NCBI GenBank assembly: GCA_022478985.1
Contig: JAKSZP010009592.1
Location: 1 to 64,000, forward strand
Reading direction: 5' to 3'
Source of the DNA: Massospora cicadina
Lineage: Eukaryota; Entomophthoromycota; Entomophthoromycetes; Entomophthorales; Entomophthoraceae
Length of the DNA stretch: 64,000 nucleotides
Position numbers and translations under genes: made by a program. The notes beneath the pieces were generated by a model. It saw nothing but the letters and a program-made list of their open reading frames with translations, had not been told where the DNA came from and searched no databases. Position 1 is the stretch's first letter. Each line of letters starts with the position of its first letter. Positions 24,351 to 36,311 of this stretch are shown here, in pieces.

Positions 24351-25149
24351 TGATCCTTTCATTTAAAACAAATCAATAATTTACCTATTAAAACTTTTAA
24401 ACCTATAAAAACCAAAACCTTAAAATATGCAGCAACAATAACATCATCTTTGCTTAGTATTTTGCAATGATAATGTTTCAGACTGACGTAACAAAAAGGT
24501 ATAATAAAATCTCCATATATCTTTTTATATATAACATTAGTTAAAGCTTGTGATATATTTGCATCAGTCAATAGAAACCTTAGCTATAGTTTCTTAAAGT
24601 TAGTCTTCTAAGGAAAAATCCACCACACCAAATGAGAATTCTAAGGAAGGTAAGAAAGAAATTACTGGATAAACCTGTGTGTGCGAGGTCATGAAAAACA
24701 GGTTCTCGTTAAAAAACATATTACTTGCCACCTTGCTAAAGGAAATTGGTACACAAATACAAAAAAGGTCATAGCATCCCCTACCCTAGATTTAATACTG
24801 TGATAAATGCTGAGAGACAATTTTCACTGGAGTTGTAGTCCACTATTGGGGCATTTTACACAGCATTATCTATAGTCAATTTGATTTAAGAGGATATGAA
24901 ACAACTCTACCAAAAAATTAGAAGTAAAGAGAAAAGAAAGATTAATAATCATTAAGAATCTAACACCTTAATACATAGCTTATCCAACGCTGTCTTGTAA
25001 TCTGGGGTAGGGGATGGTGGACAAGGCAACAAGACATGATGGTCTTGGGATAATGTGTGGATAACACATTCACAGAGTAATGATTATGCTCCAAGAGCCA
25101 GGTAAACCTCCATTATTGGTTCTGAGGGCGTCATTTATGAGGCATAATT
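24351..25149. other. AT-rich spacer
   Basis: Nothing recognisable. Its right part may be the decayed 3' region of the LINE fragment that follows. Confidence 0.4.
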
Positions 25150-25664
25150 CCAAAGACCAATACTGGAAATTGTGAGTGAGATTACATCAAATTAGTCAAA
25201 GCTTCAGGCTTGGTTGGGGAAGCCTTGTAGATAACTTTTATGATGACAGTGTGGATAAACAAAATGATTTGGCTGCTACAGTGCTCTAAGCGTTGCCAAA
25301 ATCTGGGAAATCACCATCATGGCAAACAGATCCTGGGTAGGGTAAAATGGTTAAGACCAGGTATATAAAACAGATGTGATACTTCCTTTCAAATGATTTT
25401 GTATTTAGGACATCCATGTATCTTTTCTATGAGATCATTATGGTTGCCGCATATGGGACAAAGTGTGCTGAAATTTGAGCTGTCTTGTTTATAATATAAC
25501 TTTTTAAAGCACTTGCAAAAATGAGATCTGATTTTGTGTGAATTAAGTGATGGTGAGTATACTCCCTTATATCCATTTGTTTCTAGTGGGAATAAAGGTA
25601 AAATAATTGTCAGGATTTGACCTTTTCTAAACTTATATATTAGTTGAGCCCTTAGTTGACCCAA
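25150..25664 (-). pseudogene. LINE ORF2 C-terminal fragment (third LINE lineage)
   Basis: The minus-strand frame ending at 25389 carries STLCPICGNHNDLIEKIHGC followed by PKYKII and, further left, a KEVSHLF stretch. The C-x2-C ... H-x-x-C arrangement with a downstream (W/K)EV motif matches the zinc-finger region after RT in LINEs A and B, where an IWREV or MWRKV stretch follows. RT itself is absent, so this is a 5'-truncated copy. Sequence differs enough from A and B to suggest another lineage. Confidence 0.5.
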
Positions 25665-26432
25665 ATTTTGCTAAATTTAAGAATTTAACTAATAAAATCA
25701 ACTAATATTGATGAACCATTACCATCCCATCATATTAAGGATGTCAAAGAGATTCACTATTAAACCCTCACTTGACTTAATTCAGGGTGGAGAAGATTTT
25801 TCTAAAGGAGGCAAAAGATATTTTGAAAGATTGAGGGTTCAGGAAAATCCTACTACTATTACTCAGTTTCATAAAAATTACAGTATCATCTTCACCTACT
25901 CTCATATTTTAACATATATATTTATTTTAAAAGCTTCTTCTTTAGCTCTTCTAAGCTCTTAATCATAACGAACTACTAACTTAACAAAAGATGTACTTGT
26001 TACCTAACAAAGTTTAGCTTCAAATTATTGGGTCATGTATCTTAGGTTCTTCAGCTCACCCCACCAAATTATCTCAGGTAGGACTACAGAGTTCAAGTTC
26101 TATGTTCCATCTTTTTTTGTACAATTTGGAGAAGTATCTTCCTTCTGTTACCTTTATTAAAACTAAAAACTGGAGCTCCCTTCCAGGACTACTTTAAGAA
26201 ACCTTTTAAATAAATTTAAATTTCGCAAGGGATGAGAGCAATCAAGGTATTAATTTAACTCCTTTAGAGATTAAAGTGTTACTAAATGGGCAAACACTAG
26301 TGGAGATCATATTTCTAAAATTATAAACTGGTAAACAAAAGGCCCCTTTTCTACTCTGTAAGTCCCGGGGAACGTCCTCTGGGTGTTGACTGGGCCATTC
26401 TCCCATTTCTGAGTAAGAAGGCACCAAAGAGG
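25665..26432. other. AT-rich spacer
   Basis: A plus-strand frame at 25708-25962 has no recognisable motif. No other structure is seen. Confidence 0.4.
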
Positions 26433-26879
26433 ATGGCTGTACCCCTCATTACTCAGGCTGATCTCGCTCATGTAGTAGATGAGCGCTGGGTAACAGCTCT
26501 CCCATTTAAGATCCTGTTTCCAGTACCCACACTAACCTTGGCAAAACTGGTACAAGGAATCAGTGAAATCTGCACCAAGATCGCCAAAATAAAATCAATT
26601 GAAACCAATTCGAGCGGCAATCTGCCCAATGCTCAGATTTTAAATGGTCAAAAAGGTATGAAGACTGATCTATCAGCTGGAATGCCCAACAGTTGCGATT
26701 TGATTAACATGATGATCGGAAAATTCTCTCCCCTCCTAAATCTGGCAGGCATCACCCCCAATGGGCAGCTTCCTGCTGACAAATCAGGCATTGCACCCAA
26801 TGCAATGCCATTGACTGAACAAGATGCCCCAGTGACTGAGCATGGGTGGGTTGGGCATCCCAAACCTGTTCCCAACTAA
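26433..26879 (+). CDS. unrecognised 148-residue ORF
   Basis: The ORF opens with ATG at 26433 (MAVPLITQADLAHVVDERW) and is uninterrupted to 26879. It is richer in GC than its surroundings. It contains two related phrases, GNLPNAQILNG and GITPNGQLPADKSG, suggesting a weak internal repeat, and ends proline-rich (GHPKPVPN). No transmembrane segment or known domain is evident. It may be the N-terminal part of a retroelement gag or ORF1, given the surroundings, or a small host gene. I cannot choose. Seven bases after the stop begins a stem-loop, CCACCCC-TATGT-GGGGTGG (26886-26904). Confidence 0.35.
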   Translation: MAVPLITQADLAHVVDERWVTALPFKILFPVPTLTLAKLVQGISEICTKIAKIKSIETNSSGNLPNAQILNGQKGMKTDLSAGMPNSCDLINMMIGKFSPLLNLAGITPNGQLPADKSGIAPNAMPLTEQDAPVTEHGWVGHPKPVPN

Positions 26880-27744
26880 ATGGGCCCACCCCTATGTGGG
26901 GTGGCCTTAGGGGATTCCCGCCACTTGTTAGGCTAAATGCTGTCATGCCAACCATCAGAAATGTAGTTGAGCTTTGGTTCAGGCGTTTGAGGTCAAACTG
27001 ACAATAACTCAGCCCGCTGCCAAATTTTGTGATGATGGTTCCCAAGGAACTAACCTGCCCATTCCCAAATAATTCGCCGGTTAGGTTGAATTTGAGGACT
27101 CAATCCCAGCTTTTCTTTCCCTCAAATTGACTACTATTTAATCAGTCACATCGCACTGAGAAAATTGTTAGTCAATTTTCTTTCCTTAATTTCCATTAAT
27201 ATTCTTCCCAAAAAATTAGTTTTTACATGTTAAAAATTAAGCTGCCTTATCCGCTGCTGATCTTGTACCCCTCAGGGTTAATGGCCATGTGCATCCTGTA
27301 TTTTTTTGTGCCTATATAAAATTCTGGCTCACCGGCAGATATTGGTGGAACTCTTTCCCAGTTCCATATTCATCATATCAGCAGCAGTGCCCCAGGCATT
27401 CTGGTTTGCTATCGGATTCTCTGGCATCTGGGCTGGCAGGCCAATCTAATTCTTACTTGCTGTTCGCCTGACATACTCTCAATGTTTTTATTCCATTGCA
27501 TATGACTAAAAATAATTATTTACAAACGTTTAATGTTTCTAACAGTAAACGTTTACTATTAGGAAATTCTTTCCAAGTAGATCAATCTAACCTAAGCCAT
27601 AGTCTTCAGTCCCAGTCAATATGAGACTTATATGAAACAACTATTATACCCATCATTAAGTGAGTGTGTCTCAAACTGATCGTAACTTTAATTATTGTGC
27701 ACCATGTGTTAACTTTTAGATGATATTGGTTTAATCTGCTAAGC
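26880..27744. other. spacer left of the nested gypsy complex
   Basis: Contains a 7-bp-stem hairpin at 26886-26904 and otherwise short frames. No gene supported. Confidence 0.4.
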
Positions 27745-28207
27745 TGGTTGCACAGGGTAAAACCCACTGAGGAACGGATGAGCAATATGATGATTGCTAA
27801 TCCTCAATAAATAACAATAAAGTATTAATCTAAGGAGCTATCACCCCAACGGAACCCAGTTTTTTTAATATATATAATAACAGACTGAATCAGCTAAATC
27901 TTTCTCACTTCTATTCTTTTTCCAAAAGACCCCCTTTTTCATTATCACACCCAAAATCTTAATTCTTGGTATTCTTAATCTGTTTCAACCATTAAGCTTA
28001 GTAATTCTCTATTTTCTATAATTATAGGTGTTCTGTTCTATCATTGAAGCTTTGGTAGAATTCCCTCGATTTGCTGAACTATGATTACTTTGATCAATTT
28101 GCCTAACATCAACATTATCTTCCGCTTGATCATGAGGCTCATCTTAACTCATAAATTATGATCTGCTGGATATATGGCTTATTGTCCAGTCATATGAATT
28201 CTAAACA
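27745..28207 (-). repeat. G1 3' LTR
   Basis: Pairs with 46933-47388. It is preceded on the minus strand by a polypurine tract, CAGTCAAGGGGGGTAA (28208-28223). That identifies it as the 3' LTR. Confidence 0.85.
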
Positions 28208-28223
28208 TTACCCCCCTTGACTG

Positions 28224-30346
28224 ATTGATAAGCTCCTATTACTTGTAGTCTTAGAGGAAATTTGCGTGAGCTTGTTTGATAATCTGACCATCTGCTGGTT
28301 CGTTAATGGTGTAGGTATCAATACCAGTCCTCTCAATTATCTTAAACGGTCCAGTTCAAATATTAGTGAGCTTGTTCTTCCTTCCAAATCCATGTTGGTT
28401 GTGGAACAAGACATGATGTCCTACAGCGAAAGGTGGGAGTCTGCTATGTCTACTTTGGGAAGCCACCTGATCAAAAACTTTCTTAGCTAAGCTTGTAGAA
28501 TAAGCTTCTATTGGTAATTTTATCAGCATATCTGTTAAGTTGGTCAAATAATGCTGTAGTTCTACTCTGTCAGTATCCTACACATGGGAATAAAGCAAAA
28601 CGGGCAAAGCATGATGTCTACCATATAGCAATTGGAAAGTACTCTTGACGGTTATTAGTGGTAGCTGACATTATAGGCAAAGATGGCGGTGGACAGAAGG
28701 GTACACCATTTTAGGGCCAATCCTTTACCAGCTTGCGAAGAATGTTTACCTATGTCCCATTAACCCGTTCCTCGATTCCATTAAGATCAAGGTGGTAGGG
28801 TTTAGTTAAAACCCCAGGGATTACCAACATATCGTTCAACTTGGGCAGGATATGTGATGTAAAATTGGTTCTGTTGTCTGTGTGGATGAATTGTGGACAG
28901 TAGTGTCACTGTATGACACACTCCATGATGAAATTAGTGGTGGTGACAGCCCCTAAATTATTAATTTTTTTCTTCTGTTCATCTTGTCAAATAAGCAATT
29001 GCTACTATTATATACTTAGAGTGGTTCATACCAGTCAGAAGAGGCTCCACCACATCAAGAGAAACAGTATGCCATGTGAAACGGGGCTTAAACAGTTGGC
29101 AGGTGGTGTACTTTTGGAAATATTCGCCACTTGGCAATGATGATAACAAGAACCGTCCCAAGCACATCGTAGTGCATGTTCTCCTAATAGTAATGGGGTC
29201 ACAAGAACTCCAAAATTTCTGAAACACTTCAATACCTACTGCCCTATGTGCATCTAAGATAATTGCTGGCCTGGCAGAGGTCTCAGGAAGCTCATCTTTT
29301 ATTCTCCAAAATACGCTTATATATTTCCCCATCACATAGAAAGTATCCCATCTAAGCACTTCAAACACTTTAATCACCTGTGGTGGCTCATTGTGATATT
29401 TGCCCAAGTCATCTTCTCATACATGATGTCAGCCAAATCCGCCATAATGGAAGTCACTAGTAATTTTTGAGAGTCAGTCCATATTGTGGTGGATTGGCCC
29501 CTGGCTGATTTACTATTTCGAAGTCATATTCTTAGAGCTTCAATGTCCATCACGTGTTCTGCCCTTATGGCTCCTGAAGATTCTGCATCCAATTCAAGAA
29601 AGCATGATCGAAGCCACCTTGAATTTCACCTCATGGAGGTAAGCCCAGAACTGTTTATACACATATATCACCGCCAAGCACTCCCTCTAGTTATGGTTTA
29701 ATTTTGTTTATGACCTGTTAAGCTTCGGCTACAATATGCTATGGGATGCTCCACACCGTCATCATCCTTTTGAGATGGCATGGCCCCTATGATGGAAAGA
29801 GAAGCATCCATTTGTACAATATATTCCTTTGAAATTAGGGTGGTGCAAAACAGGCGCACTAGCCAACGTTGTCTGAAGGAAATTTAAAAGCATTCTGACA
29901 TCGTTCTGACCAGCTTAAGGTGGCGTTCTTTTTAATAACTCAAAAAGCGGTGCCCCAATACAGCTGAAGTTGAGAATGAACCGCCAGTAGTAACCAATCA
30001 TCCCCAAAAACACCTTGATATCTAACTTGTTGCCCGGCCAAATCATCTTATGTATAGATTCCACCTTTGCTGGCTCCAGTTTAAGCCCTTTTGAGTTCAC
30101 CAAAAACCCAAGGTATTCCAATTGATCCTTGAAAAATGACAATTCCGAGGCTTGATCTTAATGTTAGAATCAGCAAGAAGGCGGAACACTTTTCTAGGTG
30201 GTAAAGATGCTCTGTGAACATCTTCAAAAAGCGTTGCTATCATCAAGGTAGACTAGAACGCAGGTCAGCACAAATCACCCAAGATCATATCCCTAGCACG
30301 CTAAAATGTATCCAGGCGTTGCACAAACCTTGTGGTATATGTGTAG
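28224..30346 (-). pseudogene. G1 pol, 3' part: RT end, RNase H, integrase
   Basis: Right to left: PQGLCNAW directly at the G2 junction is RT motif B. FFKDQLEYLGFLVNSKG and DIKVFLGMIGYY (29915-30142) are the RT thumb/connection. RNase H follows near 29720-29830 with QMDASLSIIGAM, keeping the first catalytic aspartate. Integrase is at 28979-29407, with GKYHNEPPQVIKVF upstream, RFTWHTVSLDVVEPL as the first core aspartate region and KYIIVAIAYLTR after it. A C-terminal integrase part (VGHHVLFHNQHG) is at 28356-28547. The YLDD box is damaged. Stops and frameshifts are frequent. Confidence 0.85.
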
Positions 30347-31241
30347 TGTAAGGAGAGTGTCTAACTCTCCAGTTCCCAGCGAGGTGGTGCACGGTGCACA
30401 GACCCAACGCCAGGGAACTAGTTGTCAGTATTAAGGTGAGCATAGCCCCGCAGATGGTGCTGGGGCTTAAGTAACTTAAGGTGAGGGTGTTTACCATGGT
30501 ATAATTTAGTAGATATTGAACAAACAACAAGGCTTGGGTGGACCTAAAGTGGAGTACATATCCCAGCAGTGATCTGGGCTGAAATGCAAGGGAGCATCAG
30601 CCTTGAGGGGACCAGGGCAGCCCAGCGGTGCACCATATGAGAGTGTTAAATCTGTACAAATCAACCGGCTAACATTACACATGATCTCATTCAAGATGTC
30701 TGCGCACAGGTTCGCCCAAATTAACATAGATAAAATGTAAACTAACAAGGGGTTTTTGTTAAGAAGGAAGTTGAACAATGAGAAAGGTTGGTCTCACAGA
30801 AACATTTTTAAGAAATTTTGAGGAAATCATTAATCGATGGAACTGGTGCTAAGCCCAGGTGCACCAATATGCGCACACTACCATCAGGCAGGGTAATATA
30901 ACACTTAATAAACTAAACGCAGGTTATCAATTGAAGGTAAGGCTACCTAAGCTGGAAATTTTGAAAATTGAACAGGTTTAGAACCCCATTTGCAAATCAA
31001 AATAAATTGAACCGTTGCCATTTAGAACGTAGCTTGTGCATTTTAACGTCCAGGCTAAATGCCTGGATGTGCCTTACGCACATTACCAGGACCAACCTGG
31101 GCATATTTGGCCAGTACCCAGTGTTGGTCCAGGGTATGCTTAAGGTCAGGGAGGCCTGCTAAATTCACGTTTTTGTTCTCCTGAAGTGCAGCTTTGGCCT
31201 TGCTGTTGGTCCCTTTATTATGTCATCCTCAAGCTATGACA
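30347..31241 (-). repeat. G2 3' LTR
   Basis: Plus-strand ends are TGTAAGGAGAGTG...CTATGACA. It is the same length as 43084-43978. A purine-rich tract (GAATGAGAGGGTAA on the minus strand) abuts it at 31242-31255. A third, opposite copy of this family is the solo LTR at 62709-63596. Confidence 0.9.
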
Positions 31242-31299
31242 TTACCCTCTCATTCTTTTGAGACTCCACCCCCTCCAGGGGCTTGCGCCAGGGAAATGA

Positions 31300-34200
31300 T
31301 CTTGTGGGCTGGGGCCAACTTCATAGCACAACATTTTGCTTTGACTGAGGTCTGGCGTCCTGGGGAAAACGCTTGTGGAAAACTTCAATCAGGTCTTGGG
31401 CATGTGCGCAGTCGTGCACTGTTATCCAACTGTTTACTGCTGCATCAAATCCCTTCCAGGATACCAGGTATTTAAGCCTTCTTTTAAATCGGTGGTAGGC
31501 TATTTTCATATCTACTTTCCACTCTGGCGCCCCATCCACAGGATAAGCCTCCAGGGTCTCTGGTGGGGGCCTTCAAACAACATCAGCTTGCTTTTGTGAA
31601 AGACAGAAAAGATTTGAAACAAAGGTGGGATATCCAACTGATATGAGGCGTGGCCCACCTTTCTGACAAAGCGGTTAGGGCCAATCCTCTTTGGTCCCAA
31701 CTTTTTGCATGGCTGCTTGATAAGGATATTTTGAGCATTAAGCATTACGAGATTTCCTTCTTTGTGTGCAGGACCCACCCATCTCTTTCCAACGTCACAT
31801 TACTTATAAACGTGAATTGCCACCTCCAAACTTGTGGAGACCCCCTGGTGTACTTTCTTGATAGTCTTAGCAAAGTCTACCACCGCTTCAACTTTTAATC
31901 CACAACTAGGCACCATATTGAAGGCGGGGTTAATACAATGGATGACGAAAAATGAGGAACAACCAATAGATGCATTTAGAGTTTTGTTGAAGATAACTGA
32001 TTCATATGAAGGTGAGAAACCCAATCTGAATGATCTGCGGCAGTGTAACACCGCAAGGACTGGACCAAACACTGGTTTACTCGTTCATTCTGCCCATCTA
32101 ATTAGGGATGCTAGGCATTTGAATGGAAGAGGTGAATCTTAAGAGTTTTACACAACTTTTCCCAATAGACAGAGGTAAACTGGGGTCCACAATCACTAAT
32201 TAAGTCTTGAGGGACCCCATGAAGCGCAAAAACATAAGTGACGAAGAGCCTAGCCATCTCAGCCGCAGTTACTGTGGTTCTGCATTGAATAAAGTGGGCG
32301 AACTTCATTTTATGGTCCACCACTACCATGATGACATTGTAGTCATCAGATGCAGGCAATTGCACAATAAAATCAATTGATAAAAAAGTTCAAGGACCTT
32401 CAGCCTTTTTGAACTGGTACAAAAAACCTCACTAATGGCTGTCAATTTGATTATATTTGATTGCAGATCAGGCACTCTTTACAATATCTGCCCACCTGAG
32501 CGGCTGACCCCTTCTAATTGTAAGTGCGGTGAATTAGCTCCAGAGTCTTCGCCTCTACAGGATGACCAACGGCGATCCTGTCATGATGGTCCCAGAAGAT
32601 TTCTAGGCATAGTGGTCCAGCAGGTACCTATAGGCGCCCCTGAAACCAAACCATCTCATCCTTCACATGGTAACCCCTGGTAAGGTCCTCCTGATTCAAT
32701 GCGCTCTTAGCAAGGACCATAGTATATTCATCCAACAAAGGCTGTGAAAGGACTACCTTTATAAAAATACTGTATTTCTCCGCATGTTCCAGAGGAACAA
32801 GCGCTGGACCATGTGCCGAGAAAGAGGGAAGTTGAGACACAAGTTTACCCGGCGAAATCATCAAATGGGTACTATGCACCTCTACCTCCTTAGGATTGGG
32901 GGCTAGTGCAGGGTTGCGGCTCAAAGCATCCTTCAAACCATTCTCCTTGCCCCAGGTAAACTCGTAAGAAAACACAAATTGGATAGGGTCTAATGTCAGC
33001 AGGTTTGCCATGGATTCAAGGCATGAGGTGCGTGGTAGTAAAGTAAGGCATGGTGATCTTTACATACACGGAAGGGTTGGCATGAGCCATACAAGTGATG
33101 ACGCCAATAAGTTAGCGTCTCAACCACTGCTAACAACTCCTTATCATACACGGCGTAATTTAACTCTGGCAAAGACATCTTCCTGGAAAAATATTCCGCT
33201 GGATGCACTATTCCATCTTCACTTCTGTAATAAAGCAGCCGCTATGGCGAAGTTGGAGGCCTCAGTATACACAATGAACTCCTTTTCAGTATCAACATGG
33301 AAAAGGAAGGACGTGGACAATGGGTGCACTTTACTTTTTGGAAAGCATCCTGCAAATGGGGACCATTTAAGCACTTTAGCTCGCTCGCTTTATACAGGGG
33401 GCCTCCACCTCAGAAAGATTAGGTATAAATTTCTTTAGTAATGTAAACGTCCCCAAAACTCCTCAATACCTTGACCAAAGTTGAGTGGGCCACTCAAAAA
33501 TCGCCTTCTCCTTGTCTGGGGGTTATCATGTGTCCTTGGTCAAACATGAAGCTGCAAATAAAAGTGACCCAAAACTTGAAAAATTTACATTTAATTATCT
33601 TCAGCGTAAGGTTAACTGTCTTTAACCTCACCATCACTTGCCTAAGGTGTACTTAATGGGAACCATTATCAGGAAAAACCAGAATTTATCCATGTAGGCA
33701 ACTGCACATACCCTCATCAGGTCCCAAAGCTGCATTGATATGGCGTTTAAGGCTAGCATGGGCATTTTTAACCCAAAGGGCATAACCCAAAATTGGATAA
33801 TTCCTTTTCTGGTGCAGAATGCGGTTAGCATAACTACTGGCCTTTCTTGATCCTAAATCTGATTTAACTCATTTAAGCAATCCAGTTTGGAAAAGACTTT
33901 CGCCTTCTCCACATAGCGTGAAATCTGTGAGATCAAGGGGATGTAATGTAAATCTGGTAAAGTGACATTGTTTAGGTTCCCATAATTTTTAGCATGGGCG
34001 TAAAGTATCTTCTTTCTCCACAAAGAGAAGTAGGGAGCATACTGAGAGGATAAGCTAAAAAATCGCGCCTTTAGCTAACTGCTCCTTAACCCACACATCT
34101 AATACCGCTTCCTCCCATATGGTCAAAGGGTAAATTGGGGAAGATATATGCACCAGATCAACGGTGAGCTTGAACTCGCTTTAAAACTCAGAATGAGCAG

Positions 34201-34595
34201 GTAATACATTGGCTGAAGCCACATCAAACAAAAATTACAGACCCTCAAAACAGGAATATAAAGGTACCTCCAGTGAGGGCTTCACAATGGAGCGAGACTG
34301 AAAGTGTGGATATTGAGACAGTGGGGCAGATCACCTTGAAAATTAGCCTCAGACAAAGGGACAACTAATATATGACCATTCTTTAATGCTAAGGATAAGG
34401 CGTTTTCTTTCAAGTTAGCCCTGACGTCAACTTTTCTCCACCACTCTACTCCCAAAATAATAGGGTACAGTAGGTTTTGATTGCTTGGAAACGGTCTGAC
34501 AAATGATACTTGATCACTTTATAATCCACTAACCTAAAACCTTTAGTGTAGGAACCATTTGAGAAGCCCCTCCCCTAACCAAACCACATGCAGGT
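31300..34595 (-). pseudogene. G2 pol: RT, RNase H, integrase, chromodomain
   Basis: Right to left: the remainder of protease/linker, then RT at 33634-33831 (GIIQFWVMPFGL), whose catalytic box reads YMDK at 33685-33696 instead of YxDD, so it is dead. RNase H follows at 32996-33208 (MSLPELNYAVYDKELLAVVE), then the linker to integrase at 32628-33011, and the integrase core at 32111-32365 with DHKMKFAHFI and LISDCGPQFTSVYW (second catalytic aspartate). The C-terminal domain is at 31512-31778. At 31321-31539 FKRRLKYLVSWKGFDAAVNS followed by W is a chromodomain, which in this family targets integration to marked chromatin. Stops are scattered throughout. Confidence 0.9.
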
Positions 34596-35734
34596 TGTAA
34601 AAATTTACTAGTTTTTTCTTATTGGCAAACAACCATAGTTTTCTTTTTACTACACAGATTCAGTTTCCTTGTGCACCTCGCGTTGTAAAGAATATATTAT
34701 CCAATAATAGTATGGAGACTATTATCCATAGTTGAGTTAGAACTATTATCAGGCCCAATGCTTCAGCCGGTATTTCCAATTAGATAAATGATAGTTTTAC
34801 TTTTAGGGATTCGTTCCCTATATTACTGTCCACTTGATCTTCATCAAGATCCTCTGATGACAGTCTCCTTTGGCCCAACACACAGTTGGCAGAGATCCCT
34901 TAGTCATGGAATTCTATCTCTAGATCCCCGCTCAGATCTCTACTCTTCTCTCTGAGAGTCTACCAATTATTGCCTTCTGCAATAATATCCTTGAGATGGA
35001 ACTTCATATTGGATGCTGATAGTCTAATTATAACTGAATCTACAATAAAACTAATAATGTTCTAATATATAATTTGTATCTGTTTTTATCTATATTTTAT
35101 TATAGTGAATCCTAGGGAATTTATAGGGGATTCAGCCATCTAACCCTCAGTTGACACCTCTTTGATGAAACGGCAGCCGTTGCCATTGAATCACCCTTCC
35201 TCATCTCAGCAGTGATGGTCTTCCCCATCCTGGCTAGTATTCCATCATTGGACATCCTCAAGACCTCAAACGGAAAGAGTCAGAAATGTGCTCCTAACGT
35301 TTTCCTCTCAATCCAAGCAAACCAACCATAATTGGCTAGTGACCTGCTTAGGTAATGGGACTTTTTACCCATTATGGCAGGTCAATTTACCAACTAATTC
35401 AATTCGCTAGTTGCAGGCGGCATCACTCGCCTCACAACTCACCATACATTCCCAATCAATTGGTGATGAAACCTGACCGATACCAATTGGTACACCTGAT
35501 AGTTAATAACTATCAGATGCCCCTATTTCGTTGGCCGCTCCGCCCAATGAGATATTAGGTATTCATCTGGATTGATCCCCAATGGATACGACCAGGTGAA
35601 TATCCCAAAATCCCCCAAATGTAGCTCCTCTGAAATTTGGGTCAACCAATTTATGATTCACTTTGCTTTAGGGAATTTTCCCCTAGCGACACCAGGTAAT
35701 ATAGCAGGCTGGGAATATGGGAAAAATCCCAACC
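34596..35734 (-). repeat. G3 3' LTR
   Basis: Starts TGTAAAAATTTAC on the plus strand and pairs with 41070-42209. The other end reads CCCAACC where the partner has CCCAACA. About 13 mismatches fall in the first 105 bases and only around ten in the remaining ~1,035. The identical 67-residue frame in both LTRs (35355-35558, 41829-42032) is probably non-coding coincidence of repeat identity. Confidence 0.9.
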
Positions 35735-35750
35735 ATCCCCTCTCTTGCCT
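35735..35750 (-). other. G3 polypurine tract
   Basis: Minus strand reads AGGCAAGAGAGGGGAT directly before the 3' LTR, the usual position for plus-strand DNA priming. Confidence 0.65.
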
Positions 35751-36311
35751 AAATTTCCAACGAATAAAGGACTGGGGCATGGGAACACCACTTTGGACAC
35801 CTGGTCAAATACTTCATTGGTTTAAGTGGAGTAAACTCATCAATACCCAACGCTGCTTGGGATGACCTCCAGCATACGGCATTCCTCCTCTTCCTCCTCG
35901 CTACTGCCTACTCAGAGCGCGGTCCCCACGACCTCTTGTTATGCTGGGCTGATCAAATTACTTGTGACGATATTATTCCCAGGATCCAGTTTTCCCCCAT
36001 CAGGGTATATGACCCTCTGTCATATTCAGGATTCTTGGTCCAGCGTCCTTGAATTCCTGATTCTCTCCTCATCCTAGATAGGAGACTCTTGCAATCAATG
36101 TTTTTTTTGCAGCTTGATTGAGTTTAATTATTTCTATTTACCCTCATTATTTCGCTCTTAACCTCTTAGCTGTAAGTCATCCATAATTCTTCTCTTGGAA
36201 AGCTTATTCATTAAATTTTTAAATTAATTTCCTGAAATTGGAGCCTAATGGATTATAGATTACATAATGTCAACTTCTATATAAGTCTGACATCCCCCTA
36301 GTCCTGCTCAT
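35751..36311. other. G3 interval between 3' LTR and antisense ORF
   Basis: A plus-strand frame at 35862-36077 starts with serine-rich residues but has no motif. It could contain the promoter/leader of the antisense ORF; a 'tatataagtc' box lies near 36280. Confidence 0.3.

Noticed and set aside
35355..35558. Identical 67-residue ORFs at 35355-35558 and 41829-42032 as a conserved gene
   Set aside because: They lie inside the two G3 LTRs and are identical because the LTRs are; no protein features.
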